Shown: positions 46,229 to 59,613 of the stretch, piece after piece | Layout of the letters: every line of letters begins with the position of its first letter | How positions within the stretch are numbered: position 1 is the stretch's first letter | Assembly (NCBI RefSeq): GCF_029227915.1 | Contig: NC_079886.1 | Span: forward strand, 14,732,501-14,796,500 | From: Hydractinia symbiolongicarpus | Lineage: Eukaryota; Cnidaria; Hydrozoa; Anthoathecata; Hydractiniidae | Length of the DNA: 64,000 nt | Direction of reading: 5' to 3' | Program-made: the position numbers and the translations under genes | The notes under the pieces: generated by a model | What the model was told of the DNA's origin: nothing | What the model saw: the letters and a program-made list of their open reading frames with translations, nothing else | Database searches by the model: none

Positions 46229-47763
46229 TTATTTACATAAACAGTCTTGAAAATTAACAAGACAGCAACTAACATATACAAGCTGTGATGCCATTGGGGA
46301 TAGCACTAAAGGTATTGTCCCACATATCAATCTAAACTTCTTTAATCGCTCATTGAATCTTTCTACGTGCATACGAGCTTTTGCAATCCTTTTGGTCAGC
46401 ATTATTTCTTCTTTCGTTAATGAATCACGTTTGCCAAGAAATGGTGGAATGAAAATCGTAGCTTGCTTGGACAGGAGTACATCTTGCACTGTAAAACCCT
46501 TATCCACTAAAAAGTTATCACCAGGGTTGACATGGTTCATAAGACCACAAGTTTTGAAAATACGGACATCATCAACACTTCCTTCATATAGATCAGATAC
46601 GAAACAAGCTGCACCATTCAGGTTCACTGCGATTAAACATTTCATTGTTGTATGGTGTTTATATGATGAATACATATTTCCTTGACAACCATAATCTCTA
46701 GGAACTTCACAAAAAAACTCTGTACAGTCAATTGAAGCTCTGATGTTTTTAAACTTTTTAAAGACTTTGGGCATAAATTGCTTAGAAACCTGTCTTTCTG
46801 GAAACATTACTGTTTCGTAGTCTTTAAAAGTTGATATAAAAACATTATCCATGTTGTAAAAATATTACTAATGTATGAATCACTCACACCATACATATGT
46901 GCTAGGGATGACAAATTAAAACCTCGACGCAGGCGTAACAAGGTTACAAACAGTTGATCTCTTATACTTAAACATTTTGATTTTAATGCTGGAGATGAAA
47001 GTATATTATTTCTGTGTTTCCAGTAAGTCAACTCATACTTTGAAGGAGCAAGGAAGTTAAACAACATATCGAATTCATCTGGATACAAACCAATAAAATA
47101 CTTTCACTTGTCCTGATCTTTTAAAATAATATCTGGTGACATAGGATTTGCCACGATTGATGGTAATGAAGTTTCCCCTATCTTGAATTTGTTTCTCAAC
47201 ACAATATTTTCAATTTTTGATCCAAGAACGGTCTTCTCGTAAATGGTTTGAGTGTATTTATTTTTCGTAAATATTGTATCATCCTCATCAACTTGCTCCA
47301 TATCACCATTGTCAAAGTTTTCCTCTCTGTCCTCGTTGGTTTCAAGGCTATCATATCGCAGCTTGGCCCTCTTTTTCAATATTGGGGTTCTAGACTTAGG
47401 TACTTTTCTCTTTCCAGAAGATTTTTGTTTTAATTGCTCTTCTGATAAAGTTGCAATTAAAGGATCAGGATTGTCATCAGTAAGTCCATTTCCCCCAACA
47501 AAGTGGAGTGAACAGATGTAAGTGTCCTTCTTCACTTGACACAACTTTGAAAAATCTCTTCGACAACAAGCATGAACCCATCGTTTACATTTATCCGTTC
47601 TTTCACCTTCTCGCTGCTTCTCCCAGTTTGTCATTACTTCCTTAATATTTCCTGGCTTTGTAAAACGTATAAAAAACACATCTGTAGGCAATCGATCTGC
47701 ATATCTAGAATCAGAATTGCATTTTCCCCAACAGCAATGCTTTGTTGCCCCTTTCGACGCCAT
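46229..47763 (-). pseudogene. THAP-DDE_Tnp_4 transposase, one stop and one frameshift
   Basis: The start is ATG 47763 (MASKGATKHCCWGKCNS). A THAP-type zinc finger spans about residues 9-90 (CCWGKC ... WVHACC ... TYICSLHFVGGNG). A linker with basic NLS-like stretch (RKVPKSRTPILKKRAK) follows. An in-frame TGA lies at 47104-47106. After it come FNFLAPSKYELTYWKH and a helix-turn-helix (RLRRGFNLSSLAHMYGVSDS), a frameshift near 46850, and the DDE region: IRASIDCTEFFCEVP (first Asp), SDLYEGSVDDVRIFK, GDNFLVDKGFTVQD (second Asp) and KARMHVERFNERLKKF (Glu). The frame ends at 46229. The order THAP, HTH, DDE_Tnp_4 matches the PIF/Harbinger-ISL2EU group. It faces the YqaJ gene across about 600 bp. Confidence 0.8.
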
Positions 47764-47784
47764 TAATGTTATGGTGTTTGTCCG

Positions 47785-48420
<636 letters not shown>

Positions 48421-48423
48421 GAG

Positions 48424-49334
48424 ATGATACAAAATTATGGCTTGAAGTTGGAACTCAGTCAACCAACACAAAACGATATATCAGCGTTGACAAAATCCAT
48501 AGCAAACTTGGTGATTCTTTGTGGAATGCCTTACCAGCTTATTATGGCTTTACAGGCTGTGATTACACGGCATCATTTCTCGGAGGGGAAAAATAGGTCC
48601 ATTAAAAATCTTGACATACAGATAGCATTTTCAAAATTAGGAACCAATACTGAGTTGAAAGAAGAAACAATAAAGAAACTAGAAGAATTGGTTTTTGTCA
48701 TCTATGGGTGAAAGAATTGCAAGAAAGTCAACGAAGCAAGATTTGAAATGTTTCACAAAAATATAACGCATCGAAGATTTTGTCAGCAAAAAGATTGGAT
48801 TCTGGAATCATACCACCATGCTTTAAGGTTCTTCAAAAAAGATTGCGAACCCATTTGATAGCACAAAGATGGATGTATGCAACATTAAAAGTACAACCTG
48901 TTGAAGTCCCAGAGGAAAATGGCTGGTATATGAAAGATGATCAGTTTCGCGTGTGTTGGTTTGAAGGTGCAGAGACTCCAAACGTTTTGGATATTGTAGA
49001 AGAAACATTTGCAGGTACAATAAACATTATTTTTGTATTGGTTTATTCATCTATGATAAAACCTTTCATAACATAAGATTTCTACGTAATAGAATTTAAA
49101 CACACTTAAGGCCTGAAAAACGTATGAGACATATCAATAATTTTCGATTTTTAGCAGCTGACTTTAGACTTAATTTTCATTCTTGCTTTAATTCCCTATG
49201 TTTTCATTAATGTTCTCAAAAATCCAGATATAGATGAGGATAATGATATTGATATGGATGAAGAAGAGGATGGTTACGCATCATCTTCGAGTGGAGATGA
49301 ATCAACCTATGACGAAGAAGACAATGACGACTAG
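48424..49334 (+). pseudogene. Spliced gene fragment with acidic tail (copy 1)
   Basis: Frames 48424-48711 (MIQNYGLKLELSQPTQNDIS...) and 48780-49014 (RLDSGIIPPCFKVLQKRLRT, then NGWYMKDDQFRVCWFEGAET) are joined by a frameshift near 48703 and a stop near 48768. An intron with GTACAA donor at 49016 and CAG acceptor near 49225 leads to an acidic last exon, DEDNDIDMDEEEDGYASSSS, ending at TAG about 49334. No domain was recognised. The pattern of a hydrophilic C-terminal acidic tail after a WF.G block is reminiscent of cnidarian mobile-element proteins. It is probably a remnant. Confidence 0.45.
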
Positions 49335-50345
49335 ATATTGCAAGAGGTAACTTTGATTACACACAAAATTATTTAAATTGATTAAACTTCAAATAAAGAA
49401 ATTCATTGTTTTTAGCTGCCATAAGAATATGAAATAAAAAGTTTGTTAGTCTAATATTTCATTTCATTTTTCTTTTTCAGATTTCAATTCACAGAAGTAT
49501 CGCACTAACAGATATCAAGTGTCTTCTACGTTTCCGACTGACATCATTATAAAAAGATTATTTTACCTAATTTGTTCTGTTTATAACGATTTTCGACGAT
49601 CATATGTTTAATTGAATTAATTTATATTGATATATTCTGAATAGTATAGCATAGTATTGTGAAGATGTATATTTCATAAGCTTTATAGCCCAGAAAACCA
49701 GTGAAAAATTTTATTTGTATAACCGAAGGGGTAACAAAATGGCAAAAAAAACAAAACAGAAAAAGTAAGATCGGGTTAGTAAGCTGGACAAAAGCCTCGG
49801 TCATTTTAGTAAGCTTTTGTGGTTTTATGACCTCTATAGCTCAAATAATAATTGTGAAGAATTTCATTCGTATAACTTATGGGGGAACTAAATAGCAATT
49901 TTTGGGGAATTTGGGACGAGTAGCTGGGTAAGAGCCTCGGTATTTTTGTACTCTCTATACATATATGTACATAATTCAAAAGTTTCGTCTATATAAATTA
50001 TGGGGTAAGTAAAATGCAAATTTGGGCATTTTAAAAGGCCTATAAGTCCTAAAAGCCCCATAGGTGACCCAGCTGACCAAGTGATTTCAATTATTACTTG
50101 CTAGAGTAGCAGATTTAGGGTATTGAAAATTCTGTAACTTATGGGGTGTAATCACCCGTAGTCAGCCCCCAGACTATCTACTTCAAATTTTAAAATCTTT
50201 TAGGTTAATGGAGCCCCTGTGCTTCTTGTTTATTTGTATTCATCCAGTAGAAGTAGGGAGTGAATATAAGTAGGAAACCGCTCCTTTGACACCTCTCGAC
50301 CGTCAAACCCCCGCCTCCACCCCCTCCAAATAATATCAGGGAATT
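49335..50345. other. Spacer with three diverged units of about 130-160 bp
   Basis: AT-rich. The block ATTTCATTCGTATAACTTAT, then GGGG.AA.TAAA, recurs in weaker form at 49705 and 49990, followed by AAAGCCTCGGT or GAGCCTCGGTATTTTTG. Near 50290 the base composition changes sharply to GC-richer sequence, probably at or near the border of the virus-like element. Confidence 0.5.
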
Positions 50346-50360
50346 GCAGACTTCAAACAC

Positions 50361-51222
<862 letters not shown>

Positions 51223-54006
51223 CGCTTCGTATGTCTCGCTACTGCGGTTACCATTTTGCGTGATGGGCAGACAGACGTGTACGGGTATTATAATAAAGAT
51301 AGTCGGTAGGCCGTGGATAAATCCACGGGTTCGACCGTCCTTTATTTATCGCATTTTGTGTTTCCGTAACTTGACTTTTTTCTCGCGCATAAACAGACAG
51401 ACGGAATACGGCTATTATTGAAGAGATGATACAAAATTATGGCTTGAAGTTGGAACTCAGTCAACCAACACAAAACGATATATCAGCGTTGACAAAATCC
51501 ATAGCAAACTTGGTGATTCTTTGTGGAATGCCTTACCAGCTTATTATGGCTTTACAGGCTGTGATTACACGGCATCATTTCTCGGAGGGGAAAAATAGGT
51601 CCATTAAAAATCTTGACATACAGATAGCATTTTCAAAATTAGGAACCAATACTGAGTTGAAAGAAGAAACAATAAAGAAACTAGAAGAATTGGTTTTTGT
51701 CATCTATGGGTGAAAGAATTGCAAGAAAGTCAACGAAGCAAGATTTGAAATGTTTCACAAAAATATAACGCATCGAAGATTTTGTCAGCAAAAAGATTGG
51801 ATTCTGGAATCATACCACCATGCTTTAAGGTTCTTCAAAAAAGATTGCGAACCCATTTGATAGCACAAAGATGGATGTATGCAACATTAAAAGTACAACC
51901 TGTTGAAGTCCCAGAGGAAAATGGCTGGTATATGAAAGATGATCAGTTTCGCGTGTGTTGGTTTGAAGGTGCAGAGACTCCAAACGTTTTGGATATTGTA
52001 GAAGAAACATTTGCAGGTACAATAAACATTATTTTTGTATTGGTTTATTCATCTATGATAAAACCTTTCATAACATAAGATTTCTACGTAATAGAATTTA
52101 AACACACTTAAGGCCTGAAAAACGTATGAGACATATCAATAATTTTCGATTTTTAGCAGCTGACTTTAGACTTAATTTTCATTCTTGCTTTAATTCCCTA
52201 TGTTTTCATTAATGTTCTCAAAAATCCAGATATAGATGAGGATAATGATATTGATATGGATGAAGAAGAGGATGGTTACGCATCATCTTCGAGTGGAGAT
52301 GAATCAACCTATGACGAAGAAGACAATGACGACTAGATATTGCAAGAGGTAACTTTGATTACACACAAAATTATTTAAATTGATTAAACTTCAAATAAAG
52401 AAATTCATTGTTTTTAGCTGCCATAAGAATATGAAATAAAAAGTTTGTTAGTCTAATATTTCATTTCATTTTTCTTTTTCAGATTTCAATTCACAGAAGT
52501 ATCGCACTAACAGATATCAAGTGTCTTCTACGTTTCCGACTGACATCATTATAAAAAGATTATTTTACCTAATTTGTTCTGTTTATAACGATTTTCGACG
52601 ATCATATGTTTAATTGAATTAATTTATATTGATATATTCTGAATAGTATAGCATAGTATTGTGAAGATGTATATTTCATAAGCTTTATAGCCCAGAAAAC
52701 CAGTGAAAAATTTTATTTGTATAACCGAAGGGGTAACAAAATGGCAAAAAAAACAAAACAGAAAAAGTAAGATCGGGTTAGTAAGCTGGACAAAAGCCTC
52801 GGTCATTTTAGTAAGCTTTTGTGGTTTTATGACCTCTATAGCTCAAATAATAATTGTGAAGAATTTCATTCGTATAACTTATGGGGGAACTAAATAGCAA
52901 TTTTTGGGGAATTTGGGACGAGTAGCTGGGTAAGAGCCTCGGTATTTTTGTACTCTCTATACATATATGTACATAATTCAAAAGTTTCGTCTATATAAAT
53001 TATGGGGTAAGTAAAATGCAAATTTGGGCATTTTAAAAGGCCTATAAGTCCTAAAAGCCCTATAGGTGACCCAGCTGACCAAGTGATTTCAATTATTACT
53101 TGCTAGAGTAGCAGATTTAGGGTATTGAAAATTCTGTAACTTATGGGGTGTAATCACCCGTAGTCAGCCCCCAGACTATCTACTTCAAATTTTAAAATCT
53201 TTTAGGTTAATGGAGCCCCTGTGCTTCTTGTTTATTTGTATTCATCCAGTAGAAGTAGGGAGTGAATATAAGTAGGAAACCGCTCCTTTGACACCTCTCG
53301 ACCGTCAAACCCCCGCCTCCACCCCCTCCAAATAATATCAGGGAATTGCAGACTTCAAACACATGTTCGCGAGGGAGGAGAAGCAGACCACGAACCCGGA
53401 GGGAATCGAGGACATCCAGCACATATTTGACGAGAATGACACGCAATTTTTGGAAGACGGAAATCGCATCAAGGCGTGGCAGTTCAACAAGAACCTCAAC
53501 CAACCATTGACAGAGGCTATCATGCGAAAAATCACACCCTACGTAGACATGCGCGTCAAGTTAGTTTACAGTTTCAGCTGTGACATCTACCGAGGTGGTG
53601 GCGACGTGTCGGCCTACCACAAGACCAGAGTTCCAACTGACTATCAAGCATGACGGAAGTCGAGGCCTTCATGGAAGAATGCGAGATGAAGCGGCTCGAT
53701 CTGGAAGATGCGGAGTTCTGGACTAAAGCCTACTTGCCACCCGACAGAACCATCGACACTCCCGGAGCGTACGAGGGTAAGATAGTTTTTAAGCACATGC
53801 GGGTCAAGACCATCTCCCCGAAGGAGCCCGTACTCGGATGTGGACCTTTACCAGACTGGCTGTGGGGCAAAAGGTGCATCTACGGCTTTGACAAAGACGA
53901 TGAAAGAACCGACAGTCTGTACTTCTAGAGATGTCTCGCGGTGCACTATCGGGGAGAGCGAAACCAGCGCGAAAAATACATGACGCGGGAAGCTCTCACC
54001 CTCGCA
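51223..54006 (+). repeat. Tandem duplication, copy 2
   Basis: Second copy of 48221-51004. At 54006 it continues directly into the rest of the polymerase gene, so this is the copy with the native downstream border. Confidence 0.97.
51426..52336 (+). pseudogene. Spliced gene fragment with acidic tail (copy 2)
   Basis: Exact counterpart of 48424-49334, with the same frameshift, stop, intron and acidic last exon. No function recognised. Confidence 0.45.
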
Positions 54007-57000
54007 CGCGAGTACTACGAGGACTCCAAGCTAAAGCGTCAACAGGTACGTGCCACGAAGCTCGTACACTTTGAGGGTATAGCAAGGTACTTCAAGATCA
54101 ATATCAGAGTCTTTGAACCAAGAAGAACTCAGACAAGGCACCATGGCGGTTCGTTTACGGACAAAACCAGTACAAGAAGGGGTTAGACACGATCGATGTC
54201 GGCATGATGGATGGTCACTGCTTCTACATCAAGAAGATGGATGTTTTGACTCAGCGCTGGGAGTGCGAAGCCTGTACCCAAATGTTCACCAGATCCGAAA
54301 ACCTCACAAGGCATAAGCAAACGAGTGCGAAGGTGTCAAGACGACGAATATTTGCAAAGGCAAAAAGGTCAAGCGCATGCCGAGTAATTCCAAAAAGGTT
54401 TTTTACGGCGACGAAGGTTTGAGCTACGCGGCGTGTCAATGGCTGAAAGCCATGTCAGAGCAAACCGGCAGACATATACATCACGCTCTCTGTGGATACG
54501 GAGGAGAGCGCGTCAAACGTGAGGGCAATAAGGAGGTCTATAAAGTAGACGGTTATGAACCTCAGACCAAGACAGTCTACGAATATCACGGCTGCAAGAG
54601 GCATGGATGCACATGTCAACCAAGAAGGTCCGACGTAGATAAGAATAATCACAAGCTCACCGAGTTCAAGGAAGACTACATCCGAAAACGTGGCTACAAC
54701 CTGGTTACCACTTGGGAGTGCGAGAACCCGACAAAGATCAAGAGGCTCTTCAAGAAAGAATTTCGGCCATATGTCCACTTTATCGTCTTTGACTTTGAAG
54801 CTCTCCTAGCACCTTTACACCAGCGGCAAACAGACAATCTAACATACATCTCGGAGCATATCCCTGTGAGTGTGGCCATTCACGATAGTCTTAATGAACA
54901 TCCAACGTTCATCATGCACGAGTATCCCAAGGTATTGATGCGGAAATTCATTCAGCAACTCGAGGAGATGCCAGCCCTCATCGTCGAAGAAGTCGAAAGA
55001 CTGCACCTCAAACCAGAGGAGTTTGACATGCACTCCAACCAGTCCCAACAAGCTTGGAACGAGTGGGTGAATCAAGGGGCGGTGATCGGTTTTAACAGTG
55101 GAAAGTACGACATCAGGCGGTATTTTGTCGAGTGAATTGCGTATGACGACGAGGCGAAGCATGGGAAGATCAACGTGGCTAAGAAAGACAACGATTACAT
55201 GTTCCTCACAACACCGAAGTTCAAATTCCTTGATATCAAGAACTTTCTCGCGTCCGGGATGAGTTACGACGGCTGGTGCAAGTCTCTAGAATGTGGACTC
55301 GAAAAGCTTGTGTTCCCTTACGAATGGCTGTCGAACCACAACAAGCTGAACCATGTCGGCCCAGTCGCGCACGAGGACTTCTAAAGTAGTCCTAGCGGGA
55401 AAAACTCACTCTTCCCCGAGGGGTACCAAGCCTTTCGGGAAGAGTTTTACAAGCGAGGCTGCGTCACTATGATGGACTGGCTGGCTGAATACAACTTAGC
55501 AGACGTGCTACCCTTTGTCGATGATGTCAATAAGACGCGAACTACATACTACGACGACGAGATTGACATTCTCAAGGACGCCGTGAGCATTCCAGGCGTG
55601 TCGATGCGCTACGTTCTGAACAAGTCTCTGCGCTTAAACCCCGAGTTAGAGCTCTACGCACCAGGGGATCCCTGCAAGCACAAGTGCAGCAAAGCCTTCT
55701 TCAAAACCATGTGCAAGGCTTGCATCGAGACTCAAAAAACCTGCAGCGAGTGCACGAGAAACGAGGCCTACGAGCTCTTGCAGACCGGGATGGTTGGGGC
55801 CCCGCGATCGTCTTTTGCAGGTACCACGAGAGGGATGTGACAGCCATAAGATCTCACATCTACGATGAGCCCCGCTAGTGCAAGACCATTCTCGGTTATG
55901 ATGCGAACATGTTCTACCCCAGTACCCTGCTGCAGGACTTCCCATGCCTTAAGGAGAAGTTGATAAAGATCGCCGATCCCGTTAAGGGGTTGGAGGCTCT
56001 AACAGAGAGGGTTCTAGATGGTTCGCTCTTCGGCTTTGCACTAGTAGATATCGAAGTGCCTGCCGAGCTGCACGATGGATTCAGCGAAATGTCTCCGCTA
56101 TTCGTTGGTAAAAAGATGCCCGATACTCAAATACCTCAGCACATGCACGAGTACTTAACCAAGACAGGGCGCAAGCGCGTTCCCGGTACCAAAAAGCTCT
56201 TAGGGTTGATGAAACCGAATGGATCCTTTTGTACACTCCCGTGCTAAAGTGGTACCTAGAGCACGGGCTGAAAGTAACGGCATGTTATCAGTTCCTCAAG
56301 TACTCTAGGGGCAAGCCCTTTGCATGGTTCCCGGAAGAGATTGCAGATGCGCGACGACAAGCGGATAAAGATCCGGACAAGCGCATCGCGGGTGATACAG
56401 CCAAGCTGAAGGGGAACTCGTTCTATGGTAAGATGATCGAGGACTTGGCAAGACACGCCAACACTAGGTTCAAAAGAGACGAGAAGGAGGTAGATGCAGC
56501 AGTGAGATTCCTATATCTCGAAGACCTTGAAGAGATCGGAGATGCATACTAAGTTAAAAGGGGCAAACAAGGGGTCAGTATTCATCAAGCCTATCAGTGT
56601 GGTATAGCCGTCTACCAACTGACAAAGCTGCGCATGCTGGAATTCTACTACGACTTCCTTGACAAGTACGTAGATCACCGAGACTTTGAGTGCATATACA
56701 TGGATACCGATAGCACCTATTTTGCCATCTGTGGAGATGAGCTACGTGATGTCGTTCGCCTTGAACTCCTCAAGCAGTACGACGCTGACGTCCCGAAATG
56801 GCTAGTCACTGACCAGCACACGAGCCGAACTGGAAGTCTGTTTAAACCCGAATTCATCGGGTCTCGAATGGTCGCTTTAACAGCCAAGTGCTGTTTTGGA
56901 ATCTCAAAGAAACAGAATGAAGTGACTTGGGCTAGGTATATGGGGGTTTTAAAGGGCGAGCTAGGCACTGCTAAAAACGTAGGCTTCCGGGTTTACAAAC

Positions 57001-57101
57001 AAGGCATGGTCATTTATGAGCAAAACAAGCTGGGGTTATCAGCGTTTTACGATAAAAGAGTCGTGCACGAGGACAGTGTACACCTCCCCACTTTGCTGTA
57101 A
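53363..57101 (+). pseudogene. Viral-type DNA polymerase B, about 1240 codons, heavily broken
   Basis: Plus-strand pieces in order: an N-terminal region (53363-54186), a C2H2 finger (WECEACTQMFTRSENLTRHK, 54259), a Cys cluster (YHGCKRHGCTC, 54586), exonuclease motifs VFDFEALL (54787), GFNSGKYDI (55087) and YNLADV (55489), a Cys-rich insert (CKHKCS...CKAC...CSEC, 55675-55755), and polymerase motifs GYDANMFYPS (A, 55897), KLKGNSFYGKM (B, 56404) and YMDTDSTYF (C, 56698). The C-terminus is SAFYDKRVVHEDSVH. All catalytic residues are visible, but in-frame stops lie at 53926, 55133, 55382, 55876 and 56550, and frameshifts near 53640, 54130, 54340, 55795 and 56235. The enzyme would copy the element's DNA, probably protein-primed. 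It is inactive here. Confidence 0.85.
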
Positions 57102-57141
57102 GAATAGCGAGGTTTACCTGTCCAGGTTCTGTAAGGCGATG

Positions 57142-57663
57142 CTTTACAAAAACCAACAAAAAATGGAGCTTAAACAATGCTCACGCTGCAAACAACCCAG
57201 ACAACTCGATAATTTCAAGTTAAAGAAGGACGGTCTGCGAACTAAGCAGTGCATAAAATGCCTTGATGCCTGGAGGGCGTGGTCGGAACGTAACAGATAC
57301 CCACATGAAAAACGACCAGGACAGTCTGCCATATATGGTTTCCTCTGGTATATGTATCACCTTATTTGTACTAGGATTCACAATGCTCTAAAGTATGGCA
57401 GGGGGATATTCCACACAGGGTATTTAGGTTACGATACTACCACCTTCATGCAGCATATCCAGTCACAGTTTAAATATGGTATGAATTGGGGATACCGAAG
57501 GCAGTGGCAATTCGATTATAAAAAACCACTCAAGTACAGGGAGAACGGGGTATATCCAAGCGAAGAAGTGCAACTCGAGAGGCTCCGCTATACTAACATG
57601 CAGCCGATGTGGATCGCGGATAACCAAACGAAAGGCTGTCGATATATCTCCTCATCAGTATGA
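57142..57663 (+). CDS. Zinc-ribbon plus HNH-like protein
   Basis: An open frame with ATGs at 57142 and 57163 (MELKQCSRCKQPRQLDNFKL), preceded in frame by codons overlapping the polymerase end. Residues 5-40 carry two CxxC pairs (CSRCK, CIKCLDAW), a zinc ribbon as in phage and large-virus HNH proteins. The C-terminal half fits an HNH-like fold: FMQHIQSQFKYGMNWGYR, then WQFDYKKPL, then LRYTNMQPMWIADNQTKG, the last matching the NLQPLWxxDNxxK end of that family. The usual DH pair is DY here, so the catalytic His is missing. It may be a structural or inactive nuclease. Family is recognised by motif order only. Confidence 0.55.
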   Translation, partial: LYKNQQKMELKQCSRCKQPRQLDNFKLKKDGLRTKQCIKCLDAWRAWSERNRYPHEKRPGQSAIYGFLWYMYHLICTRIHNALKYGRGIFHTGYLGYDTTTFMQHIQSQFKYGMNWGYRRQWQFDYKKPLKYRENGVYPSEEVQLERLRYTNMQPMWIADNQTKGCRYISSSV

Positions 57664-58252
57664 AGCGGTAGTAACAAGATCAAACTCATTTGCCCCATCT
57701 ATTTAAAAAGGTTTATCATTTCTGAATGATCAAGAGGTTTTCTGTATGATGCGCAAAAGATCAAACCGGTGATGCGTGACACACAGGTAGTACTCAAGGT
57801 GATACTGAATTACTATATACGAAGCTCAAATTATAGTAAAATTGTGGGAGCAGGCTTAGTTCCTGCCTAAAGGGTAGGGGTGCGCGGGCGAGAGCACGTC
57901 CTAGCTGGAAGCGGCCGTCTCGCCCCGGAAAAAATTGTGTCAATCGGGAAAAATTGTGCCAAATGCCGGTTAAATGTCAGTGCTAGGAACGGCCACTGAA
58001 AGTGCTCACATAAAAAGGTGGGCTTGTTAATGCGTAGTACAAGCACGAAATTCTGTATAATAGAGTGTAAAGAGCAAGTACGCTAAGCCTGCAAAGCAGG
58101 ACAGCACTGCAAAAACACCTCGGATATGGTAAATCAAAGGCTCCGAGTGGTATACCTGCAGAATCAAGAACCCTCTCGGTCCAAACAACAACAACATAAA
58201 CAACAAACGCCCAGAGGGTTCCCTTGCGAGTGTTTTGTTTTAAAAAATAAAC
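57664..58252. other. Intergenic stretch of the virus-like element
   Basis: No gene of confidence. It is relatively GC-rich at 57850-57935, and short inverted pairs are present (CCCTCTCGG/CCAGAGGG region, 58170-58220). Confidence 0.45.
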
Positions 58253-58486
58253 ATGCTATGCGAAATATGCCTATGTCTCGCTGTACTCCTGCCGTACGTT
58301 CTGATTGTGTTCTGCTTTTGTAGATACAGAAGGTTATTAATAAAGAAATCAGATCTCGCTGATATATTTGATGTAGTTGACACACCTGCGGAACCCCTCG
58401 AGCATCGCGACAAACCTATTTACAAACGTCAAGTTTTGAAGGATGCTATACGCAAGGGTAAACAGGATCTCTTACCGAAAAAATAG
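58253..58486 (+). CDS. Small single-pass membrane protein (77 aa)
   Basis: ATG 58253 follows TAAAAAATAAAC. Residues 4-23 are hydrophobic with several cysteines (ICLCLAVLLPYVLIVFCFC), then basic (RYRRLLIKK), so a type III/N-out single-pass anchor is likely. The tail of about 50 residues is hydrophilic. It lies between the HNH-like gene and other small ORFs of the virus-like element. No family recognised; probably a virion or assembly membrane protein by context. Confidence 0.5.
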   Translation: MLCEICLCLAVLLPYVLIVFCFCRYRRLLIKKSDLADIFDVVDTPAEPLEHRDKPIYKRQVLKDAIRKGKQDLLPKK

Positions 58487-58885
58487 CAGACTTGGGCATC
58501 CTCGTGTACTCAGCCTTTGGGACGTTTCTTGCGCCCCTGTTAGTCGTTGCTCATACGGTCAACCACTGTCAACTCTCCATGTCCAAGATGGGTGAAGAGC
58601 AAGATGGTGAACAGCAAGATAAAGATGGGGAACAGTCTATCATAAATACACAGGAACAATCCTGAACTGTATGAACGATTCAACAGCCTGGCTCGATCTT
58701 CACCCAAACTCGGTACCCTACGGTATTCGGACTGGTGCAGTCTAGCCGGGGACCTTGATGCACATGGTCTAGAAATGTTAACACTGGCAGCTGATAGATT
58801 CCCACCTCACGTCTGTATTTTAGAGATGAAGCCCTATCAGAACGCTTTAAAACACGCCGGCAGAGGTGGTTTGAAAGCCAGCTGA
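58487..58885 (+). pseudogene. Small ORF remnant without start codon
   Basis: An open frame from about 58646 to TGA 58883 lacks an ATG at its start. It reads YERFNSLARSSPKLGTLRYS, then WCSLAGDLDAHGLEMLTLAA. Just upstream, in another frame, a Asp/Glu/Gln-rich piece occurs (MGEEQDGEQQDKDGEQ). A frameshift probably joins them. No family recognised. Confidence 0.35.
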
Positions 58886-58952
58886 CATACAGGACCGGGA
58901 GTGTTTTGAAAAAACTTCTATCTCATGCCGCGAGCATGGCAGGATAATTTGT

Positions 58953-58988
58953 TTGTACCCCAGGGCACACACAAGCCTATAATTAATG
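58953..58988 (+). promoter_or_regulatory. Promoter-like block 1 of the virus-like element
   Basis: GTACCCCAGGGCACACACAA, then CCTATAATTAATG, runs straight into the start codon at 58986. The same arrangement occurs at 59578-59613. The ATG is embedded in an AT-rich TAATTAATG. Confidence 0.55.
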
Positions 58989-59299
58989 AGTGAAGAACAA
59001 ACACAAGAAGAGAGAGTCATTACAAAGCCAGGGGAAACTCGCACAAAATCACAATTTAGCGGCAACAAGAGGGTACTGTGGAATCTACAGTGAAAACCTC
59101 TTCTGTATCAAGTTCCGTACAGTCAGGCCTCGTATTTGGTGGAGGCCTTGTTGCCATGCTCACCTTGGGAGTCGGAGTCTATTACATTTCACGTAAGAAG
59201 CATGTAGCAGCAACACAGCCTGCTGAAATCCCACGTGCGCTTCCGCAGCACACGAAAAAGCAAGAGCGACAGCCTGATATCGACACTTTCAAGATGTGA
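58986..59299 (+). pseudogene. Single-pass membrane protein, one frameshift
   Basis: ATG 58986 opens a hydrophilic start (MSEEQTQEERVITKPGE) that stops at 59091. The adjacent frame carries on from about 59070 with VKTSSVSSSVQSG, a glycine-rich membrane segment (LVFGGGLVAMLTLGVGVYYI) and a basic tail (SRKKHVA), ending at 59299. A single indel near 59065 explains both. About 104 residues in all. Probably a minor virion membrane protein by context; no family recognised. Confidence 0.5.
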
Positions 59300-59312
59300 T
59301 AACCTCTAATAA

Positions 59313-59565
59313 ATGACAACCAACGTAACTCCAAAAGAGAAGGAAATAATCGACATGTTGTACGAAATGGTCGTGGACCTAGGTTTCACTTTCGCTTATG
59401 CCATGGCGCGGAAGAGGTTTTTGAGCATCACGAGCCCCAGCACCAAGATGGATACTAGCGTTTGCCCTCAAGATGGTAGCTTACTTTTCGGCAGGCAGAG
59501 CCAATCGTGAGATGGCCGTTCAAAAAGGGTGGATCCCTGCATCTACCGTACCAAAGCCCAAGTAA
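59313..59565 (+). pseudogene. Small two-segment membrane protein, one frameshift
   Basis: ATG 59313 (in TAATAAATG) reads MTTNVTPKEKEIIDMLYEMV, then DLGFTFAYAMARKRFLS. A frameshift near 59440 leads to the frame with LAFALKMVAYFSAGRANREM, then VQKGWIPAST, ending at TAA 59563. Two moderately hydrophobic helices in about 85 residues. It lies directly before the packaging ATPase. No family recognised. Confidence 0.4.
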
Positions 59566-59577
59566 GTTTACAAGCTT

Positions 59578-59613
59578 GTGCGTACCCCTGGGTACACACA
59601 ACCTAAATAAATG
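59578..59613 (+). promoter_or_regulatory. Promoter-like block 2 of the virus-like element
   Basis: GTGCGTACCCCTGGGTACAC, then ACAACCTAAATAAATG, ends in the ATPase start codon. GTACCC-CT-GGGTAC is a perfect dyad. It matches block 1 at about four bases in five. Confidence 0.55.

Noticed and set aside
53650-57101. Alternative genetic code or stop readthrough to explain in-frame stops in polymerase B
   Set aside because: TAG, TGA and TAA all occur, together with several frameshifts, and neighbouring genes stop normally. Pseudogene decay explains it better.
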